Origin: Forficula auricularia
Lineage: Eukaryota > Arthropoda > Insecta > Dermaptera > Forficulidae
Length of the DNA: 64,000 nucleotides
Direction of reading: 5' to 3'
Assembly (NCBI GenBank): GCA_024734495.1
Contig: JALMQS010000677.1
Span: forward strand, 353,278-417,277
The notes beneath the pieces were generated by a model that saw only the letters and a program-made list of their open reading frames with translations, was not told the origin of the DNA and ran no database searches. Below are positions 1 through 9,897 of the stretch, piece after piece. A program made the position numbers and the translations under genes. Numbering within the stretch: the first letter of the stretch is position 1; the number at the start of each line of letters is the position of its first letter.

Positions 1-909
1 TTCAAATCTCAATTTATTATTTATTATTAAATTTGCTAAGATCTAATTTTAACGTAATCTATTGAATAAAAGAAATTATATTAAGTTATTTTTTTTTATA
101 ATTTATATTTAAATGAAATTTATATATAACCAGAATTAATTAAATACTATTTTTATCCTCTTTATCTCCAATCCGTCTCTCTTTGCAATTTCTTTGTACA
201 AGGTATTCTTGGATACATTGTAATATATACTTAACCATTTCTAACAATTTCATCGAAATTATTTGAAGAACAATTCCAATTTCGTCATCTGTATTGATTA
301 ATCTATCAACTGCAGTATCTGAAAAACTAAATTTTTTCAAGATATAAAGGGGAAAAGATTTAACTAATATAAAATTTCTATTTATTCTTAATTTTATCTA
401 ATATAGCTAATCAAATCTTTTATATATATATATGAAACTGTTAGTGAAGAAAGGATGTTCTCTTCAAAGATAATCCTAATACTATTTTATTTTATTAAAT
501 TAATATTAATCTATTTCTGGAGACATCCGCCATAATATAGAATGATCAGTTATAACTAAGGATGGATATGTTATGTTTTTTATTTAAGATATACTTAGGT
601 ACATCATCTTGATGAATATTTTCATTTCCTGGTTTCTTTTAAAAAGAAAATTAAACTCATTTTATTCTTTGTTTTCATATTTATATCTTTAAATATAGCT
701 GCGCCTATACTAATTAAAAAGTACTTTGCATAAATGATAATTGATAAAACAACTTTTTTATTCTTCATCGCTTGTAAAATTATTTCTTAAAAAATAGGAT
801 ATATTATGAAATAAATCTTCAAAACTATTTTTTAATAATATTTATTTATAATAATAGGATGAGTTTATATTTATATGAAATGAATTAAAGTAAAATTTTA
901 CAATCATAT
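1..909. other. AT-rich DNA without a recognisable gene
   Basis: Very AT-rich sequence with short poly-T and TA runs. The only open frame of note is about 66 codons on the minus strand (140-340), with no domain I recognise and compositional bias typical of chance frames. No repeat arms, tRNA signature or splice structure was seen. Confidence 0.6.
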
Positions 910-917
910 ACATTTTC

Positions 918-1173
918 GGTACTTACGTATTAACGCCACCGCAGCTAGATTTGGCGGTTTTTAAATTTCGCCAATCTACACCTAAACTTTTTGAGATAAA
1001 TCATAAAATAGAATAAATCAGTTCCCATCTGTCAAAAAACAACTTGAATAGGTTCGGTTTATGATCTCGGTTTGATTAGATAAAAAATGCGTTCCCAAAC
1101 AAACTTTAGGTGTAGATTGGCGAAATTTAAAAACCGTCAAATCTAGCTGCGGTGGCGTTAATACGTAAGTACC
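918..1173. mobile_element. MITE with about 70-bp terminal inverted repeats and 8-bp target duplication
   Basis: The first and last roughly 70 bases are near-perfect inverted copies, beginning GGTACTTACGTATTAACGCC. The same eight bases, acattttc, lie immediately outside each end (910-917 and 1174-1181). An 8-bp duplication is known for hAT-like (and some P-like) DNA transposons. The 256-bp element has no coding capacity, so it would be non-autonomous. The superfamily is inference; the inverted repeat and duplication are seen directly. Confidence 0.85.
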
Positions 1174-1181
1174 ACATTTTC

Positions 1182-1501
1182 TTCTCGTTTGTACGATCCA
1201 AACAGCCCGAAATCCAGATGAATATTTTTACTTTTTTTCTTGCTCTGAAGCTTGCAGGGACAGAGTTCTTGTAGCTACATCTTATTTGCTGCTGATTCCT
1301 TGCAAAATTAATCAACCTGGAATGAAACTGATTTAATCATAATTATTATTATTTTTTTTTTTTTTAAAATTTTATAAGTATTAAAATTAAAAAGCATTCC
1401 TTTCAAATAAATAAAGTTTTGCCTATTCCTTTAGAAGAATACACACTGCTTTATCGAGGGGTGCTCCCCCCAGTATATCTATCTATCTATCTATATATGT
1501 T
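1182..1501. other. Low-complexity spacer
   Basis: Contains poly-T and poly-A runs and a short ATCT microsatellite near 1479-1498. A 62-codon minus-strand frame starting near 1315 has no recognisable motif. Nothing else is supported. Confidence 0.5.
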
Positions 1502-1502
1502 A

Positions 1503-1702
1503 TTAGATTTTTCGGGTTTCTCCGCGTGTGTTTTTGAGATTTACTCGACGTTTCGGCCTTCCTTTTGGAGCCATTTTCAAGATAGGGGGGTGGGTTGTCT
1601 TAGTGGTCTTGGCCTGTCGTCCAGGGTTGTCTAAGAAAATGGAGAGGCGAAACGTCGAGTCAATCTCCAAAACCCAAACGGAGAAACCCGAAAAATCTCT
1701 AA
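1503..1702. repeat. Short foldback element with hammerhead-like GAAACGTC on both arms
   Basis: Arms at about 1504-1555 and 1648-1701 are inverted copies around a spacer of about 90 bp. Each arm reads GAAACGTCGAGT outward, the 3' core and cleavage context of the hammerhead motifs elsewhere in this window. The expected CUGANGA box is not intact here (CTTGAAAA on one arm, CTAAGAAAA on the other), so this is at best a decayed relative of the elements at 13800 and 17111. Confidence 0.55.
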
Positions 1703-1808
1703 TGACATTGAACCTATCCATGAAAACCTCAATGAAAATCTATAATATATATATTAATTATCACATTCAGTATTTGATAAAAAAAATGTCAAAAATACAT
1801 TAATATAT

Positions 1809-2199
1809 TAAGATGCGTAGCTGGTACTAGATGGGGAGCACATCCAGAGAGCATGCTGAATATTTATAAAGGATTGTTAAGATCAACCATCGATTATGGG
1901 GCATTCTTGTATGCAACTGCTTCAAGAGAGCTTCTAAAAAAACTTGACACCCTTCAATACGTAGCACTCAGATCAGTAATTGGTGCAAGGACATCTACGC
2001 CAACAAACGCACTCCTGGTGGAGTGCGGAGAGCCTCCACTAGAGATGCGTAGACAATATTTGGCGGACTGCTATTATATTAAAAATATGGCATTGAAAGA
2101 AAATCTTATTAGTAAGAAAATAACCAAATTATACAGCATAGTAATTAACCAACCAAGAAACACAAACTCCCCTCCCCTTATGAACAGTCATCTAAGATA
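1809..2199 (+). pseudogene. LINE A, reverse transcriptase C-terminal part (segment 1)
   Basis: Translates to the thumb and post-RT region of an I-type non-LTR retrotransposon. The frame contains TRWGAHPESMLNIYKG, STIDYGAFLYA and STPTNALLVECGEPPL, which align closely with the full-length LINE at 47701-52428. The element is 5'-truncated at about 1809, so the catalytic YADD part is missing. The frame continues by chance into a different LINE at about 2200. LINE A resumes at 2864 with the next part of the same protein, showing that the interruption is an insertion. Confidence 0.85.
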
Positions 2200-2863
2200 C
2201 GCTGTGGCGAAATCTGCAGCAAGGAAGATTGGCTTCTTATTCAGGTCCAAGCGATTTTACAAACCCCCACAACTTCTCACCATCTACAAGGCCCAAATCC
2301 GCCCCTGTCTCGAATACGGCTCTCACCTGTGGAGAGGAGCCTCAAAATATTCTCTTGCTACCCTGGATGCAATTCAGAAACGAGCCGTCAGGCTAATTGA
2401 CGATTCTACCCTCACCGACTCCCTAGACTCGCTGGTTCATCGAAGAAATGTCTCTGCCCTTTCCCTTTTCTATAGATACTATCACGGCAGGTGCTCTGAT
2501 GAGATAAAATCAATAATTCCCCCCAAAGCATGATTTGCACGTAGCACACGTTTTGCCGACTCCCAACACTCTTTCGCGGTCAAATTGGAAAAGTGCCGGA
2601 CCATTTCATTCGCGAATACATATATCCCCATGACTTCAAGGAACTGGAACTCTCTCCCAGCCTCTATCTTTCCCAGCACCTATGATCTTCAAACCTTCAA
2701 AACCGGGGTGCATAGACACCTACGTCTACACCCTCTCACTTAATCAACTTTCCCTTCTCTTCGGTAATGCAAGGGTCTTTCGAGATCCATAGGGGCTACA
2801 TCTTTACTGGTGCACCCCTTCTTGCATTCGATTGCATTAAAAAAAAAAAAAAAAAAAAAAAAA
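2200..2863 (+). pseudogene. LINE B 3' end inserted in LINE A, with poly(A) tail
   Basis: The frame reads YKAQIRPCLEYGSHLW, ATLDAIQKRAVRLI and LSLFYRYYHGRCSDEI, then after one in-frame TGA (about 2531) TSRNWNSLPASIFP and a stop at 2741. This is the C-terminal tail of a jockey/CR1-like ORF2. A 3' UTR of about 95 bp and a run of about 25 A (2838-2863) follow, as expected for target-primed reverse transcription with strong 5' truncation. I could not find a clear target duplication. A related minus-strand fragment lies at 55308-55500. Confidence 0.85.
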
Positions 2864-3810
2864 CGAAAAATTCCACAATAACATTGAGCAGACAATAGTA
2901 CTAGCAATATTTGAAATTCCCTATTACTCTTTATATCAAAAACCTCTCGTAGACATCCATTTAGCGGAAGATTATGCCATTAAAAAATTTCCTGCTCTTA
3001 GAAAACATTTAACAGAAGAATATATAAATAGGAAATGGTCAAATTACATCAAAATATATACAGATGGAAGCAAATCAAGTGAAAATACGGGATGTGCGTT
3101 TTACATTCCTAGCATTAAAAAGTGCGGCATATATAAATTATGTAATCAAGCCTCTATACTTTCGGCAGAGGCAAAAGCCATCTACAAAGCTACTAAGTAT
3201 ATTGAACAATTAAATGGGAGTCAATTTTTAATTTTGAGTGACTCATTATGTTCTTTAAAGAATATGCAAACATTAACAAGAGAAAGAAAAGCTAATATAT
3301 TGATTTGGAAATCAATAGAACAAATTAGTAAATTACGCGCACAAAACAAAAAAGTACAGTTAGTTTGGATCCCGGCTCATAGCAAAATTCAAGGTAATGA
3401 AATGGCAGACTCTGTGGCAAAATTATCTGAGAAATTAGACAGAAAGACGGATCCAAACGATTTAAAAGTAATAGCTAAAAACCACATGATAGAACGGTGG
3501 CAGTGTTATTGGGAGGAAACACAAGAACATAAAGGACAACACCTGTTCAAAATACAACCCCAAATCACCATAAAACCATGGTTCTATAAAGAAAATTATT
3601 CAAGAAAACAAATTACTACAATATCTAGACTAAGGACTAACCACAACCTGTTACCAATCAATATGATACGCATGAATTTGGACCCCCTTAAACCTTGTGA
3701 TTGTGAGTTAAGGATTGTAGATATGGACCATTTAATTCACGATTGCCCAAAATATAAGGATTCCCAACAAAAGATAAAGGATTTTCAAACAAGAGGAGAT
3801 AAACATTAAT
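2864..3810 (+). pseudogene. LINE A, RNase H domain and C-terminal tail (segment 2)
   Basis: Continues LINE A after the LINE B insertion. Translation contains the RNase H motifs IYTDGSKSS, ILSAEAKAIYKATKY, LILSDSLCSLKN and VWIPAHSKIQGNEMADSVAKL, then a tail with SRLRTNHNLLP and a Cys/His group (CDCELRIVDMDHLIHDCP). The same order occurs in the LINE at 47852-50176. An RNase H domain places it among I-type LINEs rather than jockey. The frame ends at 3807-3809, where a Penelope-type element has inserted; the last coding segment lies at 4551 in another frame. Confidence 0.85.
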
Positions 3811-3933
3811 TTATTAAATTTCTTCCAGAACTTAAGTGACTTGATTTAAATTTTTCGTTAAATTGAAGGGTTGGTTTTGTCACAAATATAATAAAACAAT
3901 AATTTTAATAACTATTTGTATTATTTAATTGAT

Positions 3934-3978
3934 AACTATACAGTTTCGGTCACCACTGGTCGACCATCCTCAGTAGTT
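3934..3978 (-). ncRNA. Hammerhead ribozyme motif, left arm of the Penelope-type palindrome
   Basis: On the minus strand: helix I strand AACTA, core CTGAGGA (fits CUGANGA), one U, stem II GGTC...GACC with an inner ACC/GGT extension, core GAAA, then ACTGTA and the helix I partner TAGTT. The predicted cleavage triplet is GUA. Stem III would be only AC/GU, which in known short hammerheads implies pairing between two RNA copies. The single U between core and stem II is atypical. Confidence 0.65.
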
Positions 3979-4429
3979 CTAAAAATTGAAATGAAACACT
4001 TATTTACATTTTTTCTTTTTATAGAGAATTATATAACACAAATTTTTTTTTTTTTTATAATAATTTGAAATCATACATACATCTCGTTCAAGAACCGGAA
4101 TTTGTCATTTCACATGAAACATTCATTCTTAAAAAAATAAAATTGAAAATAATATTTAATATAATCATTAATTCAAAATAGTTTCTAGTTCAGTGATAAA
4201 CGTTTTTATAAATTGTTGCTATATATATGTATGTGTGTGATTGTAATGAATTATGTGATGTATCTATATTGAAGATTTAAGAATGAATGTTTCATGTGAA
4301 ATGACAAATTCCGGTTCTTGAACGAGATGTATGTATGATTTCAAATTATTATAAAAAAAAAAAAATTTGTGTTATATAATTCTCTATAAAAAGAAAAATG
4401 TAAATAAGTGTTTCATTTCAATTTTTAGA

Positions 4430-4474
4430 ACTACTGAGGATGGTCGACCAGTGGTGACCGAAACTGTATAGTTA
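4430..4474 (+). ncRNA. Hammerhead ribozyme motif, right arm of the Penelope-type palindrome
   Basis: Exact inverted counterpart of the motif at 3934-3978. AACTA 4430-4434, CTGAGGA 4435-4441, stem II within 4443-4460, GAAA 4461-4464, cleavage expected after A4469, helix I partner TAGTT 4470-4474. Because the arms are inverted, a transcript of either strand would contain one sense motif. Confidence 0.65.
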
Positions 4475-4550
4475 TCAATTAAATAATACAAATAGTTATT
4501 AAAATTATTGTTTTATTATACTTGTGACAAAACCAACCCTTCAATTTAAC

Positions 4551-4742
4551 GATAAACATTAATGAAAATTTAATTGAGATACTAAAAAAGAATAAAATTC
4601 AATTGAATTACGCGCTATTTATCTTTGCGGAAGAAAATAATATAAAAATCTAAGTTGGCTGCATTGTAGATAAATAAATAGCAAAACTCGTGGCTAAATT
4701 CCCGAAAGGGTGGAGGCCAATCAAAACCTACTACCTACTACT
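4551..4742 (+). pseudogene. LINE A, final ORF2 codons and 3' UTR (segment 3)
   Basis: After the second target-duplication copy the sequence translates to INENLIEILKKNKI and ALFIFAEENNIKI followed by a stop. This matches the C-terminus of the LINE at 47852 (NINQILKEKNIKINHALLNF). It is in a different frame from segment 2, so LINE A was already, or later became, frameshifted. Short 3' UTR ends near 4742. Confidence 0.75.
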
Positions 4743-4848
4743 CCATTATAGAATTTTATTCCTCTGTCAAAGTGATAAAATTTTCTTTCTTTCTATTATT
4801 CTACTATTTGAATAAGATTATTTTAATATATATATATATATAAGAATA

Positions 4849-4918
4849 ATGGATACCTTTCAGATTATTGATATTAATATGATTGTAAATAATCCAAATC
4901 ATTATCCAATTTATAAAG
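4849..4918 (+). CDS. Putative first coding exon of zinc-finger gene 1
   Basis: ATG at 4849 opens 23 codons (MDTFQIIDINMIVNNPNHYP...) ending one base into a codon at a GT donor (G|GTTAGT, 4919). The next supported exon (9754) begins with the two bases that complete this codon, giving Lys-Gly-Pro. The phase match is the main evidence; the exon is short and the better-looking donor gtaagt four bases on would create a stop. Sequence upstream is the end of LINE A (about 100 bp away), so any promoter would be close to transposon DNA. Confidence 0.4.
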
Positions 4919-5208
4919 GTTAGTAAGTATATAGGTTAACTTTTTATATTTTTATTTAGAAATTTATTTTTTTCATCAATATAAAAGATACAGAGTAAAT
5001 TACATAACTATACCTAATCATATAAACAGATGAATAAACGGTTTTTATGGCCTTTTTTTACACATGTGTTTTTGTTGGGATATCTATATAGGTATTAGGG
5101 TGGTCCTTATTTTGGGTATTTACGCTGGCAGAGGCTCATATGGTTCGAAATAAATAAAAAAAAATATCCCTTAAGTTTCAAGCCCCTATCTCAATTTTAA
5201 CCTGTGCC

Positions 5209-5402
5209 CATGCGCGGATCCAGGGGGGGGGCGATGGGGTCGACCCCCCCCCCAAAGCATTGTAGACCAACATTTTTTATGTTTTTTTATAACATTAAAT
5301 TTTAAAATTGAAGAAAATAAAGTTCTATGGGGGGGGGGGTTACATAAAAAGTAGATCTTATATACCGGACCCCCCCAAATCAGAGGTCTTGATTCGCGCC
5401 TG
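5209..5402. mobile_element. hAT-like MITE with G/C runs, 8-bp target duplication and preserved empty site
   Basis: Starts CATGCGCGGATCC and ends with the inverted GGATTCGCGCCTG-like sequence; cctgtgcc flanks it on both sides (5201-5208, 5403-5410). The other arm of the host transposon (near 6365-6380) carries only one cctgtgcc, uninterrupted, and so is the pre-insertion site. An 8-bp duplication and a CAGGCGCG-type end suit hAT. The inside holds long G and C homopolymers. A similar start (GGGCGGATCCAGG) is seen near 22276. Confidence 0.85.
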
Positions 5403-5535
5403 CCTGTGCCTCAGAGCGATGTAAGATTCCCATCTAAATAACATAGGGTTTTTGGCATTGAATGATCCATTTTTTATTCGGGCCAAAGCAATGGTTTAAA
5501 AAATTTGAAACTCTGTAGATTTTATCCTTCTAATA

Positions 5536-5975
5536 GTAAATAAATTTTAATTTTCTCATTAATATATCAAAGAATAATTGATACGTCAACAAGAATTATT
5601 TTGACCGCGCTGATTTGAAAAAAGATATTTTTATCTCGCGAGACTACTGCGGATTACGCTATTGGAGTCTGCGGAGTATTGAGTCTGGACCAAGAGAGAA
5701 AAAGATGTAATCCACTTATAGCTACAATCCAACGTCGGATGGATCACCGAATGTCTAGCGGGTTATACGCGAAATGACGTTGGATTGTAGCTATAAGTGG
5801 ATTACATCTTTTTCTCTCTTGGTCCGGACTTAATACTCCGCAGACTCCAATAGCGTAATCCGCAGTAGTCTCGCGAGATAAAAATATCTTTTTTCAAATC
5901 AGCGCGGTCAAAACAATTCTTGTTGACGTATCAATTATTCTTTGATATATTAATGAGAAAATTAAAATTTATTTA
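5536..5975. repeat. Inner palindrome, about 200-bp arms
   Basis: Arms 5536-5735 and 5774-5975 are almost perfectly complementary around a spacer of about 40 bp. They include the CG-rich stretch tctcgcgagactactgcgga. It is probably a separate foldback element inserted in the transposon at 5095-6490. No coding potential seen. Confidence 0.75.
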
Positions 5976-6509
5976 ATATCATTATTTCAAGTTAGAAATA
6001 TATAAGTTCAAATATTATTTTCACTCAATATTTGACAAAAATTCCCTACATTAGAGTCGCGATCGAATAAAATGTAGAAAACCTTCAGTTAACTTCTAAT
6101 AGTAGCTACCGTTCAGAATTTTAACAGATTTGTAGCTATTATAATTTTGGAGTCTATAACTTACTAACACTAAGATATGGCAGTATTTTATCTAGCTGTA
6201 ACTACAAAATTATAATAACTAAAACTCTGAAGGATAGCTAATATTATAAGGGTAAAGTTTACAGAGATTCAAATTTTTTGAAATATTACTTTGGCTGGAA
6301 TAAAAAATTGATCGTTCAATGCCAAAAACCCCATGTTATTTAGATGGGAAACTTGCATCGCTCTGAGGCACAGGTTACAATTGAGATAGGGACTTGAAAC
6401 TTGGAAGATATTTTTTTTTATTTATTTCGAATCATGTGATCCTCTGCCAGCGTAAAAATTAGAAAATACTCAAAATAAGGACCACCCTAATATATATATA
6501 TATATATAA

Positions 6510-6762
6510 TTTTTTTTTTTTTTTTTTAATGATATTGATGTGAGAAGGAGATACACCAGAAGGTGGATCCCCTAAAGGCCTGTATGGGCTGGCCCCTCCA
6601 TCGTGAAAAGAACAGAGTAGAAGGAAAAGAAGCCGGGATCACGAGCCAATCTCAGAAACTTAGATACAATTCTATATCCAATTTACTAAGGTTTTAGGGG
6701 CTTCGAGCAGTGGTAAATTCTCCGCGCGATAAATTCGGTTAAATTTATCTCCCACTTAATAA
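6510..6762 (-). mobile_element. SINE body, 5'-truncated copy (family 1)
   Basis: Close to the body of the SINE at 52566-52920: shared ccagaaggtggatcccc and gatcacgagccaatctcag, with the same poly-T (tail) at the low-coordinate side. The tRNA-like head is missing because the copy is cut by the MITE that starts at 6763. Orientation is minus, judged from the tail. Confidence 0.8.
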
Positions 6763-7179
6763 TGCAGTCAAAACCCGTTTGTTAGTAAGATCGGGTTCTT
6801 ACTAGTTAATACGCGTTTCACTGAATACCTTTGTGGCGACTAGAGTTTACTGATGTTGGTTGAATTTGGTTCAAAGGTCTAAAATCTTAATTTTTTGACC
6901 TTCCGCCTCATTGTAGGTGTTTAAATTCAAAACTTTTTATACCAAAATGTCAAAAATTACATCCACTACAAACAAGTTGCTTCTAATTTTTGACATTTTC
7001 GTTTAAAAAGTTTTGAATTTAAACACCCAAAATGAGGCGGAGGGCCAAAAATGAAGATTCTAGACCTTTATACCAAACTCAACCAACATCAATAAACTCT
7101 AGTCGCCACAAAGGTATTCAGTGAAACGCGTATTAACTAGTAAGAACCCGATCTTACTAACAAACGGGTTTTGACTGCA
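6763..7179. mobile_element. MITE with about 200-bp inverted arms (CAGTCAAAACCCG ends)
   Basis: The left arm from 6765 (CAGTCAAAACCCG) and the right arm ending at 7177 are inverted copies covering nearly the whole element, including the paired tttgtggcgactagag stretches. Ends of this kind are typical of mariner-like MITEs. Exact target duplication is unclear. It interrupts the SINE at 6510-6762. Confidence 0.75.
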
Positions 7180-7188
7180 ACATATATA

Positions 7189-9610
7189 CAGGGTGTCCCA
7201 AAAGTCAAGGATCAAACGTGAACACGAGATAGGTGAGTTCAGGATTGTACAAAATAAAAAAAAATTTAAATTAAACTCTTTTACTTTTCGAGTTATGGGC
7301 ATTTTTTTGAAAACCGTGAAAATCGCTACGCTGCTCTAAATATTTGAATGCTGTGGCTACGAATTTTCATATTTTATAATTCTAATTTTTGTTACGGAAT
7401 CCTGAATAATACTGCTATCGATCACAAAACAGAAAATAACTAAGAGTATTATACTTTTTGAGAGAAAAAAATATTTTAATATTTTTGTCAGATTCATGTG
7501 TCAAAAAATTTTAATCAGCTAACTTTGACTCTTGATATCTTAAAAAAAAACTGTCAAACAATAATGGCAAATTATCTAAAAAATTGAAGCATTGAATCAA
7601 GATTTCAAAATGGTATAAAACATTCCACTTTTTTAAAAAACAAAAAATAATATTTGCATTTTTATGCGAAATAAACTAATTTCGAAACACAATTCGAAAT
7701 TGGCTAAAGGGTAGAGTTTAACATGAAAACTAATTTAATTTATTAAAAAATTTTTGTGACTATTCCAAAATGGTAGATTTTTGCAAAAAAAAATGTTAAA
7801 AAAAAGCAAGGGAAGATTCACAATTCTTGGACAGATGAAAGTACCTGCAGGCAAGGCGGTTATTTAAATCTACATAAATTACATTCTTGGAGTAGAGAAA
7901 ATCCTCATATAATGAGGGCAAATCGGTCCCAGTACCAATTTAAAATTAATTTGTGGACCGGAATTTTAAACGGCAAAATCATTGGACCATTTGAGTCACA
8001 AAACAGAAAATAACTAAGAGTATTATACTTTTTGAGAAAAAAAAAATATATTTTTGTCAGATTCATGTGTCAAAAAATTTTAATCAGCTAAATTTGACTC
8101 TTGATATCTTAAAAAAAAAACTGTGTCAAACAATAATGGCAAATTATCTAAAAAATTGAAGCATTTAAGAGATTCAAGATTTCAAAACATTCCACTTTTT
8201 TAAAAAACAAAAAATAAATGCATTTTTATGCGAAAGAAACTAATTTCAAAACACAATTTGTAATTGTCTAAAGGGTAGAATTTAACATGAAAACTAATTT
8301 GATTTATTAAAATATTTTTATTCAATTAATGATTTTAGAAAAAAATCTTAAATAGTTGAATAAAATATTTATTTATTCAATTAAAGTAAATGTCCGCCAA
8401 GAGCGCGGCACATTTTACATCGTCTAAGAAAGGACCGCCTCACGAGTCTTGCATATCTTCGACAATTTATTTCTTCTTTTGCTTCAGAGATTCTTTGTTT
8501 AAGTTGGCCTAGGTTATCTATTCGCTTTGAATAAACTTTTTCTTTTAAGCATCCCCAATAAAAGAAGCCAAGAGGATTCAAGTCCGGAGAATGTGGCGGC
8601 CAGAAAATTGGTCCAAGTCGTCCAATCCATCTTTCTTTGTACTTTTCATTGAGGTAATTTCGAACAGGACGAGCATGATGCGAAGGGCATCCATCATTTT
8701 GAAACCACATTGCTAATCTCATATTGAGTGGTACATCTTCTAACAAATTTGGTAAATGATTTTGCAGAAAATCCAAATAGTTGTCTCCATTTAAAGTTTC
8801 AGGAAACTCAAATGGTCCACTTATTTTGCCGTTTAAAATTCCGGTCCACAAATTAATTTTAAATTGGTACTGGGACCGATTTGCCCTCATTATATGAGGA
8901 TTTTCTCTACTCCAAGAATGTAATTTATGTAGATTTAAATAACCGCCTTGCCTGCAGGTACTTTCATCTGTCCAAGAATTGTGAATCTTCCCTTGCTTTT
9001 TTTTAACATTTTTTTTGCAAAAATCTACCATTTTGGAATAGTCACAAAAATTTTTTAATAAATTAAATTAGTTTTCATGTTAAACTCTACCCTTTAGCCA
9101 ATTTCGAATTGTGTTTCGAAATTAGTTTATTTCGCATAAAAATGCAAATATTATTTTTTTGTTTTTTAAAAAAGTGGAATGTTTTATACCATTTTGAAAT
9201 CTTGATTCAATGCTTCAATTTTTTAGATAATTTGCCATTATTGTTTGACAGTTTTTTTTTAAGATATCAAGAGTCAAAGTTAGCTGATTAAAATTTTTTG
9301 ACACATGAATCTGACAAAAATATTAAAATATTTTTTCTCTCAAAAAGTATAATACTCTTAGTTATTTTCTGTTTTGTGATCAATAGCAGTATTATTCAGG
9401 ATTCCGTAACAAAAATTAGAATTATAAAATATGAAAATTCGTAGCCACAGCATTCAAATATTTAGAGCAGCGTAGCGATTTTCACGGTTTTCAAAAAAAT
9501 GCCCATAACTCGAAAAGTAAAAGAGTTTAATTTAAAAATTTTTATTTTGTTCAATCCTGAACTCACCTATCTCGTGTTCACGTTTGATCCTTGACTTTTG
9601 GGACACCCTG
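7189..9610. mobile_element. Rearranged mariner-like transposon with very long inverted repeats
   Basis: Ends are perfect inverted copies beginning CAGGGTGTCCCAAAAGTC, flanked by TA (7187-7188, 9611-9612). The inverted homology extends about 800 bp inward on each side and includes the start of the transposase frame (7770-7995 is an inverted copy of 8810-9031). The 5' UTR occurs a third time, directly repeated at about 8000-8310. The left end was therefore built from a copy of the right end plus an extra partial copy. The whole unit lies in the putative first intron of zinc-finger gene 1. Confidence 0.85.
8381..9031 (-). pseudogene. Mariner-family transposase, catalytic part only, third Asp replaced by Gly
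   Basis: 216 codons covering the DDD/E catalytic region of a Tc1/mariner transposase; full-length mariner transposases are about 340 residues, so the N-terminal helix-turn-helix domain is missing. First catalytic Asp in WTDEST, second in FQNDGCPSHHARP, then WPPHSPDLNPLGFFYWG. In relatives the residue after NPL is usually Asp; here it is Gly. Spacing from the second Asp to this position is 41, suggesting the DD41D group. Without this residue the enzyme should be inactive (inference from the family). Confidence 0.8.
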
Positions 9611-9753
9611 TATATATATATAAAGAAAATTTCATTCGAATCAAGTCTGTATGAGTTCATTTATATTCTTTTGAACTTGATTTTAGCTCGCTAGTGTCCA
9701 TGGGGCCTTAAACATTGATATCTAACTATATAGCAATATATTATATTTTTCAG

Positions 9754-9897
9754 GACCACATTTCTTGTGCAGTGATTGTCTTACGATGTTCATTAGTGAA
9801 GAATTTCTCAACAAACATCAAAAGAAATGTATACATAGGAAATTACATTTAATTTTAAAAATGAAACTTCAATTGAGAAGAAATACATCACCTGATG
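9754..9897 (+). CDS. Zinc-finger gene 1, small internal exon
   Basis: An acceptor (tatatttttcag, ending 9753) and donor (g|gtaagt, 9898) delimit 144 bp that stay open in one frame: PHFLCSDCLTMFISEEFLNKH and onward to RRNTSPD. The Cys-X2-Cys...His-X4-Cys spacing looks like a single atypical zinc finger. Phase fits both neighbours: two bases complete the codon from the putative exon at 4849, and the last base joins exon 3 at 11403 (Asp-Asp-Asn-Arg-Ser). Decayed copies of this exon occur at 21855-21989 (minus) and 28497-28634 (plus), supporting it as a real ancestral exon. Confidence 0.7.

Larger units (their letters stand above)
3811..4550. mobile_element. Palindromic Penelope-like terminal-repeat element with two hammerheads, 13-bp target duplication
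   Basis: Two inverted arms (about 3825-4136 and 4262-4550) surround a spacer of about 125 bp. Exactly the same 13 bases, gataaacattaat, lie outside both ends (3798-3810 and 4551-4563), and the host LINE A coding sequence resumes after the second copy. The arms match the non-coding end of the Penelope-like element at 61306-61790, including the stretch around aaccggaatttgtcatttc. Each arm carries a hammerhead motif (separate entries). PLEs are known for terminal repeats, inverted partial copies, target duplications of about this length and hammerheads in their terminal repeats. No protein is encoded. Confidence 0.85.
5095..6490. mobile_element. Non-autonomous DNA transposon with long inverted repeats (TTAGGGTGGTCC ends, TA duplication)
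   Basis: Outer arms (about 5095-5545 and 6235-6490) are inverted copies that start TTAGGGTGGTCC and are flanked by TA on both sides (5093-5094, 6491-6492). TA flanks suggest the Tc1/mariner superfamily. The left arm is enlarged by a 194-bp hAT-like MITE (5209-5402), and a second inverted pair occupies the centre (5536-5975). No transposase is encoded. It lies in the putative first intron of zinc-finger gene 1. Confidence 0.8.
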
